Shown one piece after another: positions 24,251 to 37,312 of a stretch of 64,000 bases of DNA; position 1 is the stretch's first letter; the number at the start of each line of letters is the position of its first letter. Below the pieces are notes generated by a model. That model had not been told where the DNA came from. It saw nothing but the letters and a program-made list of their open reading frames with translations, and did no database searches. The translations under genes and the position numbers were made by a program. Origin of the DNA: Sodiomyces alkalinus F11. Its lineage: Eukaryota > Ascomycota > Sordariomycetes > Glomerellales > Plectosphaerellaceae. Where the stretch lies: NCBI RefSeq assembly GCF_003711515.1, contig NW_021167093.1, positions 608,643 to 672,642 of the forward strand, in the 5' to 3' direction.

Positions 24251-25450
24251 TTTCGTGCGAGTCTCCTTAACTTTCTAGACTGTATCTTAGTTTTCCTTTA
24301 GCTTTTTATAATTCCGCGCGATATACCCTTTCTTATTATAGTCATAGTATATCCGAGTCTTTTACTTCGCTTTCCTATCGCTAACACGGTTTACTCCGCC
24401 TATCTTCGTATCGCTATTAGTATCCTTCTTCGCAGTTATATAGTCTTAAGCTTGTTATCGTAGTTTTATTCGAATTAGTAGCCTTTAAGTTTCCTAGCAA
24501 TCTCTTACACGCCGTTAACCTATATAGTATAGTAGTTAATAGGGATTCGGGTGGAGATAAGTTTATCCCTAAGTCGTAAAGTAATTACTCCTTTAAGAAA
24601 TAAAATCTATACGGTGGCTTCCTATTCGGTACTACCTATAAGGGCGATCTGTTTTTTAAAATAGGGTGGGAAGGCGGTAAACGACTTATCGGTTCGTTAA
24701 CAAATTATACGTAAGGCTTAGGCGGCACGTGATTATTCTATAGGGTTAAGGTAGGTACGATCGAGATACGCTCTAAAGTTATTAGGGTTTATAAGCTTAC
24801 CCGGCCTATCGCTTTTATAAAAGGCTAATATAACCTATTATACTTCGGGCCCTAGGTAATTATAGATCGTGTACTAAGCTTATCTATTATTCTAGAATAA
24901 GTCGCTATCGATTATAAGCTTCTACTATATCCTATAGGCCTTCGCGCTATAGTATACTCGCTTCCCTAAGAACTTTACTGGGCTATCAATAGTCTTACGG
25001 GGTATCGCCGTTAAGGTCGGGGCGACTATTATTATTATCGGCTATAGCGTAGGCGATAGAACCGGTAATAGGGTAGACTTTACTAGTATAAGGATTATCG
25101 GGGTCTATAAAGGAGCCGGAATATTTAGGTTAAGCCCTATTAGGTTCTACGGGGCGGGCGATCCTAGGAGCCGGGCTATAAGCTATTCGACTAACTAGCG
25201 TTATTACTTATCGGCTTCTTCTCTCGCGCGTTATCGGTCTATAAACTAGCGTATTTCCGAGTAATATTCTTATATCGGAGCGAACCTTAAGTTAATATCG
25301 GTATATTATTTATAGAGAGGGCCTAGCCTTACGTTTAGGGCTTAGTTATTTTCTTCAAACCGTTATTTCGTCTACTCTATAACCTATTTAATTCTAATAG
25401 GTTATTAGGCGGTAGCGTTAGGATCCTAATCTATTGCTAGCGTAACGCGT
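24250..25450 (-). pseudogene. Element B gag with CCHC zinc knuckle
   Basis: Capsid/nucleocapsid protein. Near 24350-24305 the minus strand reads YYDYNKKGYIARNYKKLK. Each Tyr at the expected knuckle positions is one RIP change from Cys (TGC/TGT) or His (CAT), so it restores to a CX2CX4HX4C knuckle. The upstream capsid region is not recognisable in detail. Confidence 0.7.
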
Positions 25451-25472
25451 GGGTATCGCTAAGTTCTAGATA

Positions 25473-25686
25473 TATAAATAACTGGTTATAGGTCGTGGCA
25501 CTAAGTGAGGTCGTAATAATAGATTATCTAGAACTAAGGAAGGAAGAAGAAAAAGAAGAAAAGTCTATAGCGCTAGGCTAGCTATAAGGTAGCGATAACT
25601 TAGCGATATAAGTCCGTTAACTAAGCGCGTAGTCAGGAAGATCCGGAGTATAGCCGGATCCTCTATATCGGGGTCAACCCGTAATA
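25473..25686 (-). repeat. 5' LTR of element B
   Basis: Reads on the minus strand from 25686, starting TATTACGGGTTGACC. Matches the LTR at 18465-18678 over its whole length and is followed on the plus strand by the right copy of GATAG at 25687-25691. Confidence 0.9.
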
Positions 25687-25929
25687 GATAGTCTAGTAAA
25701 GACCTTTACGGACCCTATAAGTAAGTTATAATACTTATTCGTAAGACTTAGCGCGTAATATTACTAATATTAATATCCGTGAGTATAGCCCCTTTACTAA
25801 TAGGTAACCTCCTAATTATAGGGGGCCTTTTCCTTTAAGGTGAGTAAGAAAAGCTAGACCCCGAAAATAAATATCACGGAGCGAAATCTAAGACCGCTAC
25901 TACCCTTTTATTAAAGACTTTATTACTCT

Positions 25930-27603
25930 TATTAAGATAAGATAATATATATAATAACCTGGCTAGTATCTAGAACACCTAGAGGATCTTCTCGCTAAAC
26001 GATTAGTTCGAAGAACCTTTCCCTAAATACCCTAAACGCCCTAACCCTATTATTATTATTCGCCTACCCCCTCGCACTTATACCTAAAATACTATAGTTA
26101 CTTAGATTTAGTATCGCGAGCCTACCCCTATTATCGTCGTTAGCGACTTCGACGATAAGGCTCTCTTACCGGCTATTCCCCCTATTTTTACGCCCGCTAC
26201 TTCTACTACCCCTAATTAGGGGAACTATAATATCGGGGCTACGGCTTTACCTCTGCCCGCTTCTAGGCCGACTACTATTACGATATCTGCCCCTAAAACT
26301 ACCCCTAGTACCGCTACTACTCCTAAATCGACTATTACCCCTACTTAGTCTATCTTTACTACCTAGCCTACCCCTAAACGTTAATAGCCCTATACTACCA
26401 CCGAAGACCTAATTAAGCTACTATAGGCCCTAATAAGCCGTGACCGAGAGAGTACTATCGCCGAGGTCGTTAGAGTACTACCCCCTACCACTACCACGTT
26501 AAAAGCACTCCTAAATCCCCTTACTACTAAAGCTCCCCGCTTTAGTAGTAAGTCCCTCTCTACGTTCCTTCAATAGTACGATAACTATACTAAGCTTAAC
26601 CGCCTTAGTAAAGCCGATAAGATCACCTACGTTAATCTATACACGGATATAGCTATTCGTCCTACTATTAAACGCGTAGTTAGAGAGGTTTAAACCGCTA
26701 AAGGTAGTTAGTCTAATCTAGTCGAGAAGCTTATTAAAGAGTACTCTTATCTGGATCCTAACTACTAACTTAACTTCTCTTATGAGGTTTATTAGCTTCG
26801 GGTAAAATATAAGACGTATGAGATTAATAGCGTTTATTAAGTTAAGGACTTACTATAGTAAATCACTATCTAGAAAGCTAAGGCCGAGCGGGTTTAAGGC
26901 ACTTTTATTAAGGACTCCGAGCTTCATAGTATCGTCCTTACTATTCTATATAGAGATATCTATATATTTATCGCTAATAAGCTTAAGATTCGAGGAATTA
27001 ATCTAAGAAAGATAGTTAAAAGCTATAGGCTACTTTCGGACCTATTATGCCAGTAGTCTACGGATATCTAGGAAGTAAAGGATAAGCCTATAGATAAGGA
27101 CGTTATACTAGGTATAGCTAAGTCTTATTAGCCTAATAGTACCGCTTTCTAGCCTATAATCTTAAGGCGGCCTACTATAGTCTAGCAGTTTATAGCCTCT
27201 TAATCGGATATAGATAAGCTCGCTAACCTCCTCGAGAAGTATACTATTTCCCTTATCTATAATAGACCTAAAGGCGTTAGGGGTATTACTACCTAAGTGC
27301 TCGCTCTATCTAAGAGGATAGGCACGGAAAAGGTCTAAGCCCTCCTCGCTATAAAGTCTAACCTAAAGAACGCCTTTTATACCGTCCTTAAGTATCCCCG
27401 TTAGCCTACGATAACTGCTTTAGTGCACTTCGCCGCCCCTAATCAGGCTAATAGTGCCGCTTACTAGCCTAATAACGCCTAGTACACTAAGGAGATCTAC
27501 TATAGAGGACCGCGCCCTAGATACAATAATAACCGATATAATAATAACCGCCTAACCTAATAACACGATAACCGCCTAGGATAACAAGAAGCTTAGAATA
27601 ACG
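25930..27603 (+). pseudogene. Element A gag, N-terminal part
   Basis: Continuous frame, broken only by TAA/TAG, from the end of the leader. A Pro/Thr-rich N-terminal region (to about 26400) is followed by a helical-looking capsid-like region (about 26560-27100). An Asn/Arg/Tyr-rich tail at 27500-27600 takes the place of a clear zinc knuckle. The frame continues after the truncated LINE-2 at 28627, which shows the LINE split a coding region. Identification as gag is by position in the element. Confidence 0.65.
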
Positions 27604-27612
27604 GCTAGCCAC

Positions 27613-28617
27613 TTAGGTAATAGTCCTTCTCTAATTCTTAAGGGGAAACCGATAATAGATAAAAACCCCTACGCTCTTATTATATAAGCAGTTCTATTAT
27701 ACGTGGCCGCTACGGTATCGCTCCGCGGCCCTGTTTTTATCGCTATTCGAACCCCGGATCTTACCTCTAGACTAATAGCTAATAGGGGTCGGCTAGTTAG
27801 TTTAAGAAGTGCTATATCGGTCGTACGCGCCCTTAATACGCTATCGCCACGGTCCCTCGCCGCCGTCCTTTCCTTTATTCCGGATCTAACGAGGCTATTC
27901 TCCCCTCGCCGCGGTACCCTTTATACCCTCCCTCCCTTCTATAAGGGGGGGGCGCGCCTACCCCCCCCTTACTCCTTTCTTTATATATTATTTATTCTAA
28001 AACCTCCTTTATATACCTGTTATTTATAATAGCCCTTATTTAGTTATATACCTCCCTTACTCGCGCTGCGTAGGCTCTCCGGGGTAGGCGCTATAGTATA
28101 GGCCGGGCGTAGCTTCCGTTCCCTAGAAGGCGTGGTGACTCGTAGAGCTAATCCGCCGCTCCCTTATCTAATAACCCTCCCTCTTTTCCTCTCTTTTCCT
28201 CCTTTCCTCTTTTCCTTCTTTAAGCTATCGTTCTTAAGGTAAGTTTTACGTAGTCGGTATAATATAAGTACGGCCCTAGAACTCCCGTGCAGGATCCCCG
28301 GTACCGTTCGGCTATATAGTAGGGGATCTAATAGGGTCCCGGGTCGCGCTGTCCTCCCGCCGCCCCCGCTCCGCTCCCGTAACGCCCGCCTCGGTCTAAC
28401 TCTCCTACCCTTTTAGATACCCAGTAATAAGACCTCTATCACCAAAGGGGGAGCCGGTGCCAGCGCTTATAAGGGTAAAGGGCCGGTTACCCCTTAGCCT
28501 TTTACTATAAATTCCCCGCTTTATTATCGTCGCGCCCGCTTTACACCCCCGTTTTATATTCTAACCCGGTATAGTCCGCTATTACCCCTACTATCCGCTC
28601 TTCCTTATACTATATTA
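27613..28617 (-). mobile_element. 5'-truncated LINE-2 copy inside element A
   Basis: 1,005 bp matching 4134-4797 joined to 11293-about 11645, so only the 3' end of LINE-2. It is flanked by the 9-bp repeat GCTAGCCAC (27604-27612 and 28618-28626). Removing the insert and one 9-mer restores the gag frame. Open frames inside, such as 27703-28029, are non-coding LINE 3' UTR. Confidence 0.88.
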
Positions 28618-28626
28618 GCTAGCCAC

Positions 28627-29650
28627 TAGGCTTTATAGCCGATTTAAGGACCTCGTAAACCTCTATATTAAGACCTTCTAGCCCGTTACCCTCCCCTATA
28701 AGACTAAAAAGACTAATAGGCTTATAATTAAGTATATAGTTAAGCAGGTATAGAAGTAGTAGGCCGGTTAGAGTAGTTAGGCTAACTAAGCCACTTAAGT
28801 CTTAAGAGTTACTAAGGTTATGGGATCTATTAATTTTATTACTACTAGAGTATATACTATGTTTATATCTCGATATACTTTAACTAACCCCTAAAACCCT
28901 CTTCGTACTACTAGAAGCGAGAGAATTAGTAAACCCACGCTAAAAGTAGCTAGTTCCCCTAATTAGGCTATTTAATAGACCCTATCGACTCCGGAAAGCT
29001 CCATAAAGAGTTATAGAAATAGTTAATAACGCCGATATAGAAGACGGACTAGTCCCTGATTTAATAGCCACTATATCTAGACCCGCTATTACCTTAACTA
29101 TTACCCGGCCTACCTCGCGAGCCTTAGCGTAGAAAGATACCCTTAATTTATTTAACTAAGAGGCTATTATATAAAAGGTCCGCGAGAAGAGCCTAAAGTA
29201 CCTTGTAGAAATAGAGGTTAAGGTTCCCATAGTTTACCTCCTCTTTACTAATAGAGCTGTCCTCGCGGACTACAAGGAGATACTAAAGTCGATCAGTAAC
29301 TAAGTAAAGCCTTATAAAGTTATCCGCTTAACCCCTAAAGAGGCCTTTTTTATAGACTCCTTACCCCTTAGACCCGAACGCCCTATATAGTTTACGAATA
29401 CCACGACTATAGCCCCTACGCTTAACGGTGCCTTATCTATTATGCCTGCCCCGATAATTAATAAACTAAAGCCTCCTACTATTTACGCTAAGTATATAAC
29501 GATACGGGTTAGCCTAACTAAGCGAATAGCTAAGATCTACCCTATAAAGGACCGTTTTAACGTAGTTATTAATATAAGAGTTATCTTTAATACTATTCGA
29601 CTAGACCTTAGTGGAAAAGCTAGGGTTATAAGGCCGTATAGGAAAAAGTA
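28627..29650 (+). pseudogene. Element A gag-pol continuation, gag C-terminus to protease linker
   Basis: Continues the frame of 25930-27603. It includes an unbroken stretch from 29442 to 29650 (69 codons, ending RVIRPYRKK) that is part of this polyprotein rather than a separate gene. Low complexity in places. I see no motif that fixes the exact gag/protease border. Confidence 0.5.
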
Positions 29651-32600
29651 ATATTATAATTCAAGGGATTAACGACATAGATAGGGTAAACTATACGGGA
29701 TATCTAGAAAAGCACCTTTAGGTCGAGGACTAGTATAGGAAGGTCTATTTTATCGTAATCGAGGGAATAAGGCCCGAGATACTTCTTAGCCTGCTATTAT
29801 TACTTAATAGTCACGCCTTTTTTACCTATAAAGATAAATAAATCGATATAGACTTTATTTACGGGGATACCCGTATTATTATCCCTATTACTAGCAGGGA
29901 ATAAGTCGATAACCGCCCTTATAAATAAAGCTAGCCTAAGTTTAAAGAGGAGGAGAGGCACTAAAAAGAGGAGGATTTAATTAATCTAAGTATCGGATAG
30001 TAAAGGGAGGATAGCGTCCTTTATAGTTAGTCTAGGGCCGCTACTTTAATATCGAGTAATAATAGGATTAATGGTTCGCCCGATTAGGGGGCGGAAAAGG
30101 CGGAGGAGATAAGAGAGAGGAGGATGGAGGAGAAGGAGGAGGAGAAAAAGAAAAGCGATAACGATAGTTTCTTTAATTTAGATAATAAGAATATTACTAC
30201 TTCAGTCGCCTTCCTATTTACGGAGGAGGTAAAGCCCTTAACGTAAAGAATATATATAGCCTTGAGGGCGATACCACGAAATTAGGGCCGAGGATATAAG
30301 AGGTGTATCGCAGAGGATCCCTATATAATAACTACGACTATATAATAATAACTAATTTATACTAACCACTTATCTTTTTCGACTTTTCTATACTACTATT
30401 AGCCTAATCACGCTAATAGCCTTTCGGTCTTATATTTTCGGAAGGACCAGATAATATAGGATAATTCCTAGATAAGAGCGCTTAAGGCTTTAAAGAAAGA
30501 GGAGGATAGTATTACTAGTATAGCCACGGTTATAACGAAGAAGCCATAATAGCCTATGAGGAGGAAGCCCTAAGATCTTATTAAAGAAGCGCATTATTCC
30601 CCTGATCTCGGAGGCGTCTTTACTATATAGAAGCCTAAGGCTTTTAAAGTTTACCCTTTTAACGATATTCTAACTAATAGAAGTGTCCTTAATAGAGACC
30701 CCTATTAAAAGAAGAATATCCTCGAAGAAATTAAAGAGGAAGACTAAGAACTAGAAGATAAGCGGTTTATTAGCCTAATTATACCGAAGTTTTCTAAAAT
30801 TATATCTTATTCGCGCCTTATACCCGAAAGACTCAACACTATTCTAAAGACCGTTAACCACTTAACCCCTAAGGAATAGGAGCTCCTAATAAAGGTCCTC
30901 CTAAACCGCGAGGTAGCTATTATATAGGATTAGACTAAGTACGGCCGCTTTAACGAACGGGTAGCCCCTTTATAAAAGATTTAGGCGGTTCCCTATAAGG
31001 CGTAGCAGGCGAAGGGGATCCTTATCCTTAAAGCTTTAGAGTCTATAATCGTGTAGATAATAAAGGACCGCCTTAAGAAAGGTATAATAAAGGAAAGCTA
31101 TATAGCCTACTATAACCCCTAATTCCCCCTTAAGAAGAAGGACGGTACTATACGGCTTATTAACTTAGCCACTAAGATTAATATAGTAACCCTATAAGAT
31201 ACCTTTATACCGTCTAAGGCCGACGAGTTCTCCGAGGATTTTACTATATATAAGCTTATATCCCTTTTAGACCTTTTCTCTGGTTATAATTAGGTTACCC
31301 TTAACGAGGAGTCTTAAGATCTAACTACCTTTACGACTATTATTAGACTCTTTAGGATATATACCCTTCCCTAAGGGGCCACTAATTTAGTAGTCTAGTT
31401 TATACGTATTATAAACCGTATCCTTTACGACCTTATCCCCTAATACTATAGACCCTTTGTTAACGATATTATAGTAAAAGGACTAATAACTACCTATAAC
31501 GATACCCTAATCAGACCTAGAATTCGCCGTTTTATAGCCGAGTACATCGCTAATATCGATAGAGTCCTTCTTAACGTGGAGCTAGCTAAAGGTATTATCG
31601 TAGGTATTAAAAGCTAGTAGTATTAGAAAGTAGCTACTATTATAGGCTATATCTACGGTACTAATAGTCGTTCCCTTAAGTAGGCTAAGATTATAAAGGT
31701 CCAAGAGTAGGAAAGGTATAATACGGTCTTTAATATTCGTTCATTCCTCGGTCTTATTACCTTTTACCGAGTTTAGGTTTATAAGTTCGCTAATATTACT
31801 AAACCCTAACCGACCTATTATGGAAGAATACTGCCTTTAAGTAGAATGAGCCTTAATAACACGCTATAGACGCCTTTAAGAAAGTCCTAACTATTACCCC
31901 GGTCCTGATTACTATTTAGTACGGCGAAGGCATAGGAGTTATCTATGTTATCGTCGACGCTAGTATAGATAGATAGGGTAGAATCCACGGTTAGTACGTT
32001 AAGGATAAAAGAGCTATAGTATAATATAAAAGCGGTCGTTAGTCTCCTATAAAGAGGGTCTATGATATTAGTAAGCTAGAACTAAGGGGAGCCTTAAAGA
32101 CCCTTCGGCGCCTACGTAACTATCTTTATAGGGTTTACTTTATCCTTAAGACTAATACCTAAGCCCTCTTATCCTAGTTGAAAGGATCTACTACTAACCT
32201 CCTTAATGCCCTAATTACCCGATAGCTCGCCTAGATCCGGCTTTTCAACTTCGACGTTAAGTATATTAAAGGATCTAAGAATATTATAGCCGATAGACTC
32301 TCTTGGATACTAGGAATACCCTTTAATTAGACTAATAATAATACCGAAGGAGACCTAGACGACTTCGTGGATAATAGAATCTTCTTTATAGAAGCCGAGG
32401 AGTAGTTTAACGACCCTACCCTAGCTAATAATATCCTCGATAAGGACCTTATTTAGAGTTAGTTTTCCCGATAAATAACCACCTTTTTAACGAACTTTCG
32501 GGTACTTAGAGACATAGATCCTAAGGAAGCCCTTAGAGTTAAAGATAGGGCTACCCGTGTATTCCTTAAGAATAGACTACTATAGACCCGAGTAACTAAG

Positions 32601-33960
32601 GCCGATTCGACCCCTAAGCGCTGGATTAACGATAAGGATACCTAGGTTAACCTAATTAAGAGAGCCTATAATAAATCCGGATACCGAGGAAGGCAGGGTA
32701 TTTATTATCGCCTCGCCGCTAACTATATTTAGGATAGTATCTATAAGAGCGTCTAGAGGTTTATTAAGTCCTATTCCGAATACTAGGCCCGCGGTAGCCG
32801 TTCCTAAGAGAATCCTCTAATCTTAATAAGCCTGCCCGAAACCGCCCTCCGTTTTACTTAGGTTAGCCTAAATATTTTATATCTTTAAGGGTAGTATCTT
32901 ATAAAGGCCCGCTATATATTTATAGGTTAGGTTAAGGCTCGACTACTAAAGAAAAACACGTCTAAGGCTATTACTTTATTCCTATAGGAAGATATAATTT
33001 ATAGGTATAAACTTTATATAATCCTCTTTATAGATAGAGGTCCCGAGAATAAGGGTTATATAATCGAGCTAAACCGTTATTATAGGATTACTCGAAAGCT
33101 TGCCTTAGCCTATTACCCCCGCGCTAATAGCCTTAATAAGGTTAGGTATAAGGCTATTACCCACGCTTTATCTATCTAGTTAGAGCTTTACCCTAAAGCC
33201 TTTCACGAGATCCTCCTAATAGTCCTTTTCGCTAACCGTATAACGGTAAGAGCTTTTACTAGCCGTACTCCTTTCTTCCTTCTACACGGCTATAAGGCTA
33301 TTACCCCGATTAAGACGACTTACCGAACTTAGAGAGTACTTGACTAGGGCCGCGTTAAAACCCCTAAGGATAAGATAATACTTCGGTTAAGAGCTTTTAC
33401 CTAGCTTAATACTAACCGATATAGTACTATTACTATAATTACTAAATAATAAGGGCGACGGATAGCCTATATTAACGCTAGCCGTGCCCGAGTACTCTAT
33501 AAGTAAAGGCTATAAGTTAAAGATCTTATATTAGTTTATGATACTAAGAAAGCTATCGATATAAGCCGTAAGGCTAAGCTTAACTACTAATAGAATAGCC
33601 TATATCGTTTACGGAAGGCTAATCACGATAATAAGTCCTTTATCCTTAAGACTCTTACTACGGAAGAATTAAAAGGGATTACTTTTACCGATAACGACCT
33701 AAAGAAGTTTATCTAAAACGACGATAGGCACTAGGAGCCTAAGGACTAAACTATACTTAAATAAGGCTATAAGGAGGAGCTTAAGATTATATACCCTGCT
33801 CGAGGAGCGCTTATTACCGAAGAAGTTATTAAAGCACCCCTTTTACCTAATAAGGACCCGGAGGAAGATATTAGGGCTAAGGATAATATTAACTCCCCTA
33901 ATTATACTATTAATAGTTTGTTATATTACTCGGAGAGACTAAGAGAGTTATTGGGGGAGT
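29651..33960 (+). pseudogene. Element A pol: protease, RT, RNase H, integrase
   Basis: A retropepsin-like region is probable at about 29650-29900, but its catalytic Asp motif is not certain. RT is at about 31070-31700, with PLKKKDGTIRLIN, LLDLFSGYNQVTL and TLPQGATNLV. The active site FVND (FVDD before RIP) is at 31456-31467. The GxKxxxYQKVATIIGYIY region follows near 31630. RNase H is about 31850-32300. The integrase is about 32460-33450, with a zinc-binding-like start (SGYRGRQGIYYRLAANY near 32680) and the GPENKGYIIELNRYY region near 33040. Heavily broken by RIP stops. The RT places it in Ty3/Gypsy-like fungal elements. Confidence 0.8.
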
Positions 33961-34983
33961 ATTATAAGAAGCTAGAGGAAGAGTTAAAAAAGGTAAGGGA
34001 GTCTAGTACCGTTAAGGTATAGATTCTATAGCGCCTAGATTTTAACCTAAGCAAGTATAAGGATTATACTAGCGAGCTGTATTTTATTCCTTATTATTAT
34101 TTGCCTTACTTTCCTTTATTTGTGAAGCCTATACTCGCTAGGAGGCTAGCGTGCAGTTTTAGGGCTAAGAGTAAATAAAGCTAAGTCTCTTATCTACCTA
34201 GAGTCGCGATATACGCCGGTATAAAGGGCATAAACCTATAAATAATCTTCCTAACTATTACCCTACTCTGTTTCTTTTTTAAACTTTTCCTTTATTACCC
34301 TAATTAGAAGCACTATAAACCTATCCGGACTTATTTCCCGATTAGAAGACTTTTCCCTATATTTATTATTTATTATATTTATAAGTAAGCCTAACTACGT
34401 AGACGTTATTAAGATATACCACTATACACTCTCTTTTCTATAATAAGTACAGGTTTCTTTTATTATAATCTCGAATTCTTTACTTCTATTCCCCTAATCA
34501 CCGTATAATTTATCGGACCTAAGCTAAATTATACTTAGTTTAATATAAGCTGTCTATTCTACGAAAGGGAATTATAGTCGGGAATAACTAGTATAAAGAT
34601 AGTTACTAAGAGTATAATATAATCGAGAGAAATGCCGTTAAAGACTATAAGCCGTAAACCGTAAATCCCTCCTTTACTAACCCTAGTACTAATAACTTAC
34701 TAAGTTATTACGTTAATCTTAAAGGCCTGATTTTAGAAGTATAAGAGCCCTCTCCTTTCCACTACTTAAAGCCCCTTTTCCTGATCTCTATTACTAATCG
34801 CTCTCCCTATTACTAATATTATACCCCTATTCCCCTAACCACGCCTATATATATTACCCTTAACCCTACTATACGTAAGTTCCTCGTCCGGAAAGAAAAG
34901 ACTAACACTATACCTATCACCAGAAGAGTAAGTTTAAGATAGTAAGTTAACGGCGTTAAGAGCCCCGCCAGAAAAACCTCTGA
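33961..34983 (+). other. Spacer between pol and the extra genes of element A
   Basis: Mixed low-complexity sequence. The motif CCCCTAATCACCG and relatives recur (near 34493, 34833 and again at 35400). No gene recognised; a TGA stop at 34981 bounds the next frame. Confidence 0.4.
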
Positions 34984-36880
34984 AAAAGAAAAACGTAATA
35001 CTATAACGGCGACGGCGATAATAATAATAAAAACCAGAAAATCCGGGGGTTCCCTAGCCTTATTAGCCTAATTAAGCGATTACCGGCCGCTACCCATGAA
35101 TCTTATTCTTCTTATAAGGGCTTTATCAGTAGATAGGCCCGTGGAGTCTACTCGTGTAGAGTAGAAAACGGATTATTATAAAGAAAAGAAAAAGAGAAGA
35201 AGATAAGCCACGACGAAGACCTCCTTTTATACCTATATTTCCCCTAATCTTATTACCCTACCTTACTTTTTTATATAATAGCTCTTTCTTCCCCTAAGTA
35301 CGCGGGCGACTTAGGCTTAGAAGCTTATTTCGTTATAATTCACTACCCACTAGTTAATCTAGCCCTAACTACTTTATTTAGCTATAGCTACGCCTCTATT
35401 CCCCTAATCACCGTAAAAGATACCTATTCTCCCCTTTTTTCACTCCTGAACCGGTCCTTTCTTATAGTCCTTATATTCGGGGACGTACACCTTAATCTCC
35501 TTACGCTAGATATAAGCCCTTACGGGAAAAGAGATCCGATAATACTTAATAGTCTCCCCCTTCTCATACTAAGCTTTATCCTTAACCCTCTAGTAGTGGC
35601 TACCTAGTTTAGTCTAATACCGATATATTAAAGCTAGAATTATAGCTGGAATACTATCTCGAGCTAGGAGATCTTATCCTCCCGAAGTATCGCGTTACTA
35701 ATAAGCCACCTATTAATAAATAGCCTTTATATTAATGATATAAACGCCACGCCGAGGGGACTATAAAGGTCGGTGGCTATCGTTATAAATCGACTAAGGT
35801 AGCACTATACTCTACTTAAGAGAAGGATTAAGGTGGCTAATACTAGGATACTTATCGTCTAGCTAAGAGACCTCCTAATTACCCTATTAAAACTATCTTC
35901 GAAGGGTATCGTCACGATACGTATAGACGGACTTATAAAATTAGTAGTGAGTATAGTCCGGGAACTCCTTACTCCCCTAAATTAACACGTACTCGAAAAA
36001 GGGGTATAGAATCTTATTATTAATCCGATTAGTTATAGCTATCTAATATTCCTTATAGTATTAGCAGGGAACCTTATTAACGGTGCCGTATACCTAGATT
36101 AAAAGTGCCCTAGTAGTATAAGGCCGCGAGACGATCTTTATAAGATACTCCCTCTAAGGGCTAGCTATATCCTTCGCTATAAAGACCCGATAACGGAAGA
36201 GAGGCGAGCCGTTACTAGCCTTTATCCTTATAAACAGACTAACCTCGATATCTCTAAGATTAAGAAGAGTATCCTAAACCCGTCTAGCGACTACCGCCTT
36301 ACTTTCTCCGGGGATTAGCAATTATAGGAAGTCTAGCTCGATATATAATAAGCCACCCTTACTACCCACCTTATATTAGCCGAGGTAGGAGTTTACCTAT
36401 AAATTATTAGCCTCTTTATAACCTAATTAGGGTATCCTATATATAGAATTAATAAAACCCTACTACTATATCTACTAGGGTTACCCTAAAGGAGTATTCC
36501 TTATAAGCTTTAAGAGATAAACGAGTTATAGGCTAGAACTAAGGAGTCGGCTTAATAGACTACTAACGGCCGACTACCTTCTTTCTTTTATAAGACTCGG
36601 TCTTATTAAGTATACTAATTAGCCGTTTAGTCGCTATTATTACTATTATTAGTAATTATAAGTATAGGTAATAGATATATTCGTATCTGCCTTAATACTA
36701 TAGTAGGAAAACAAGAAGAAGAGGAGGAGGGATACCGCTAAAAGGCTCGCCTTTTATACTTAAAGGATCGAGCGTTTAAGGGAGGTTATAAGCCTCGTCG
36801 CTACTATAAATTATAAAGACGACTATTTAGTTAAAGTAGTTATAAAGGGGCCTTTATCTGCTACGGCTTAAGGGAGGGGT
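34984..36880 (+). pseudogene. Unrecognised long frame of element A (orfX)
   Basis: About 630 codons broken only by TAA/TAG, between TGA at 34981 and TGA at 36880, in the same direction as gag-pol. It starts with a Lys/Arg/Gln-rich stretch. The middle (35460-36600) looks protein-like, with alternating hydrophobic and charged residues. Segments such as GIVTIRIDGLIKLVVSIV near 35920 and RPRDDLYKILPLRASYIL near 36120 can be seen. I recognise no domain. Its end runs into the 291-bp tandem repeat, so the last ~150 bases may not be coding. It sits where envelope-like or captured genes lie in other LTR elements. Depletion of TGA weakens the open-frame argument. Confidence 0.4.
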
Positions 36881-37312
36881 GATTTACTGTTTCCCCTTTT
36901 AGATCCCTTATTCCTAAGTCACGGCTACGCCTATAACTAAATAACGCAGGAGCTATTTCGTCTAATCTTTTCGACTAATTAGAGCCCGGATTTTAACGTC
37001 TTTTTTCTAATCGGGAACTTAGATACCGTTAGAAAGCTCGCCTTTTATACTCGAAGGATTAAGCGATTAAGGGAGGTTATAAGCCTTATTACTACTATGA
37101 ATTATAAAGATAACTATTCAGTTAAAGCAGTTATAAAGGGGCCTTTACCTGCTACGGCTTAAGGGAGGGGTAATTCACTATTTCCCCTTTTAGATCCTTT
37201 ATTCCTAAGTCATAGCTACGCCTATAACTAAATAACGCAGGAGCCATTTCGTCTAATCTTTTCGACTAATCAGAGCCCGGATTTTAACATCTTTTTCCTA
37301 ATCAGGAACTTT
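36731..37312 (+). repeat. Two tandem copies of a 291-bp unit in element A
   Basis: Units 36731-37021 and 37022-37312, each starting GATACCG followed by AAAGGCTCGCC or GAAAGCTCGCC. They are near-identical apart from RIP-type changes. The unit contains GGAGGTTATAAGCC and GGAACTT blocks and no gene. It separates orfX from the protease gene. It may be a regulatory or packaging region, but that is a guess. Confidence 0.85.

Larger units (their letters stand above)
18465..25686 (-). mobile_element. Gypsy-type LTR element B, complete, nested in element A
   Basis: 7,222 bp with 214-bp LTRs (18465-18678 and 25473-25686) and a 5-bp duplication GATAG. Coding runs right to left: gag with a zinc knuckle near 24350-24305, then protease, RT near 22976-22965, RNase H, and integrase with a C-terminal domain near 20950. 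A 2-kb stretch between the end of pol and the 3' LTR (18679-20450) may hold an antisense frame. It is dead by RIP. Its LTR start, TATTACGGG on the minus strand, resembles that of the chromovirus at 58793. Confidence 0.9.

Noticed and set aside
27703..28029. A 108-codon frame in the truncated LINE-2
   Set aside because: It lies in LINE 3' UTR; the equivalent region at 4230-4560 is not open, and there are no features.
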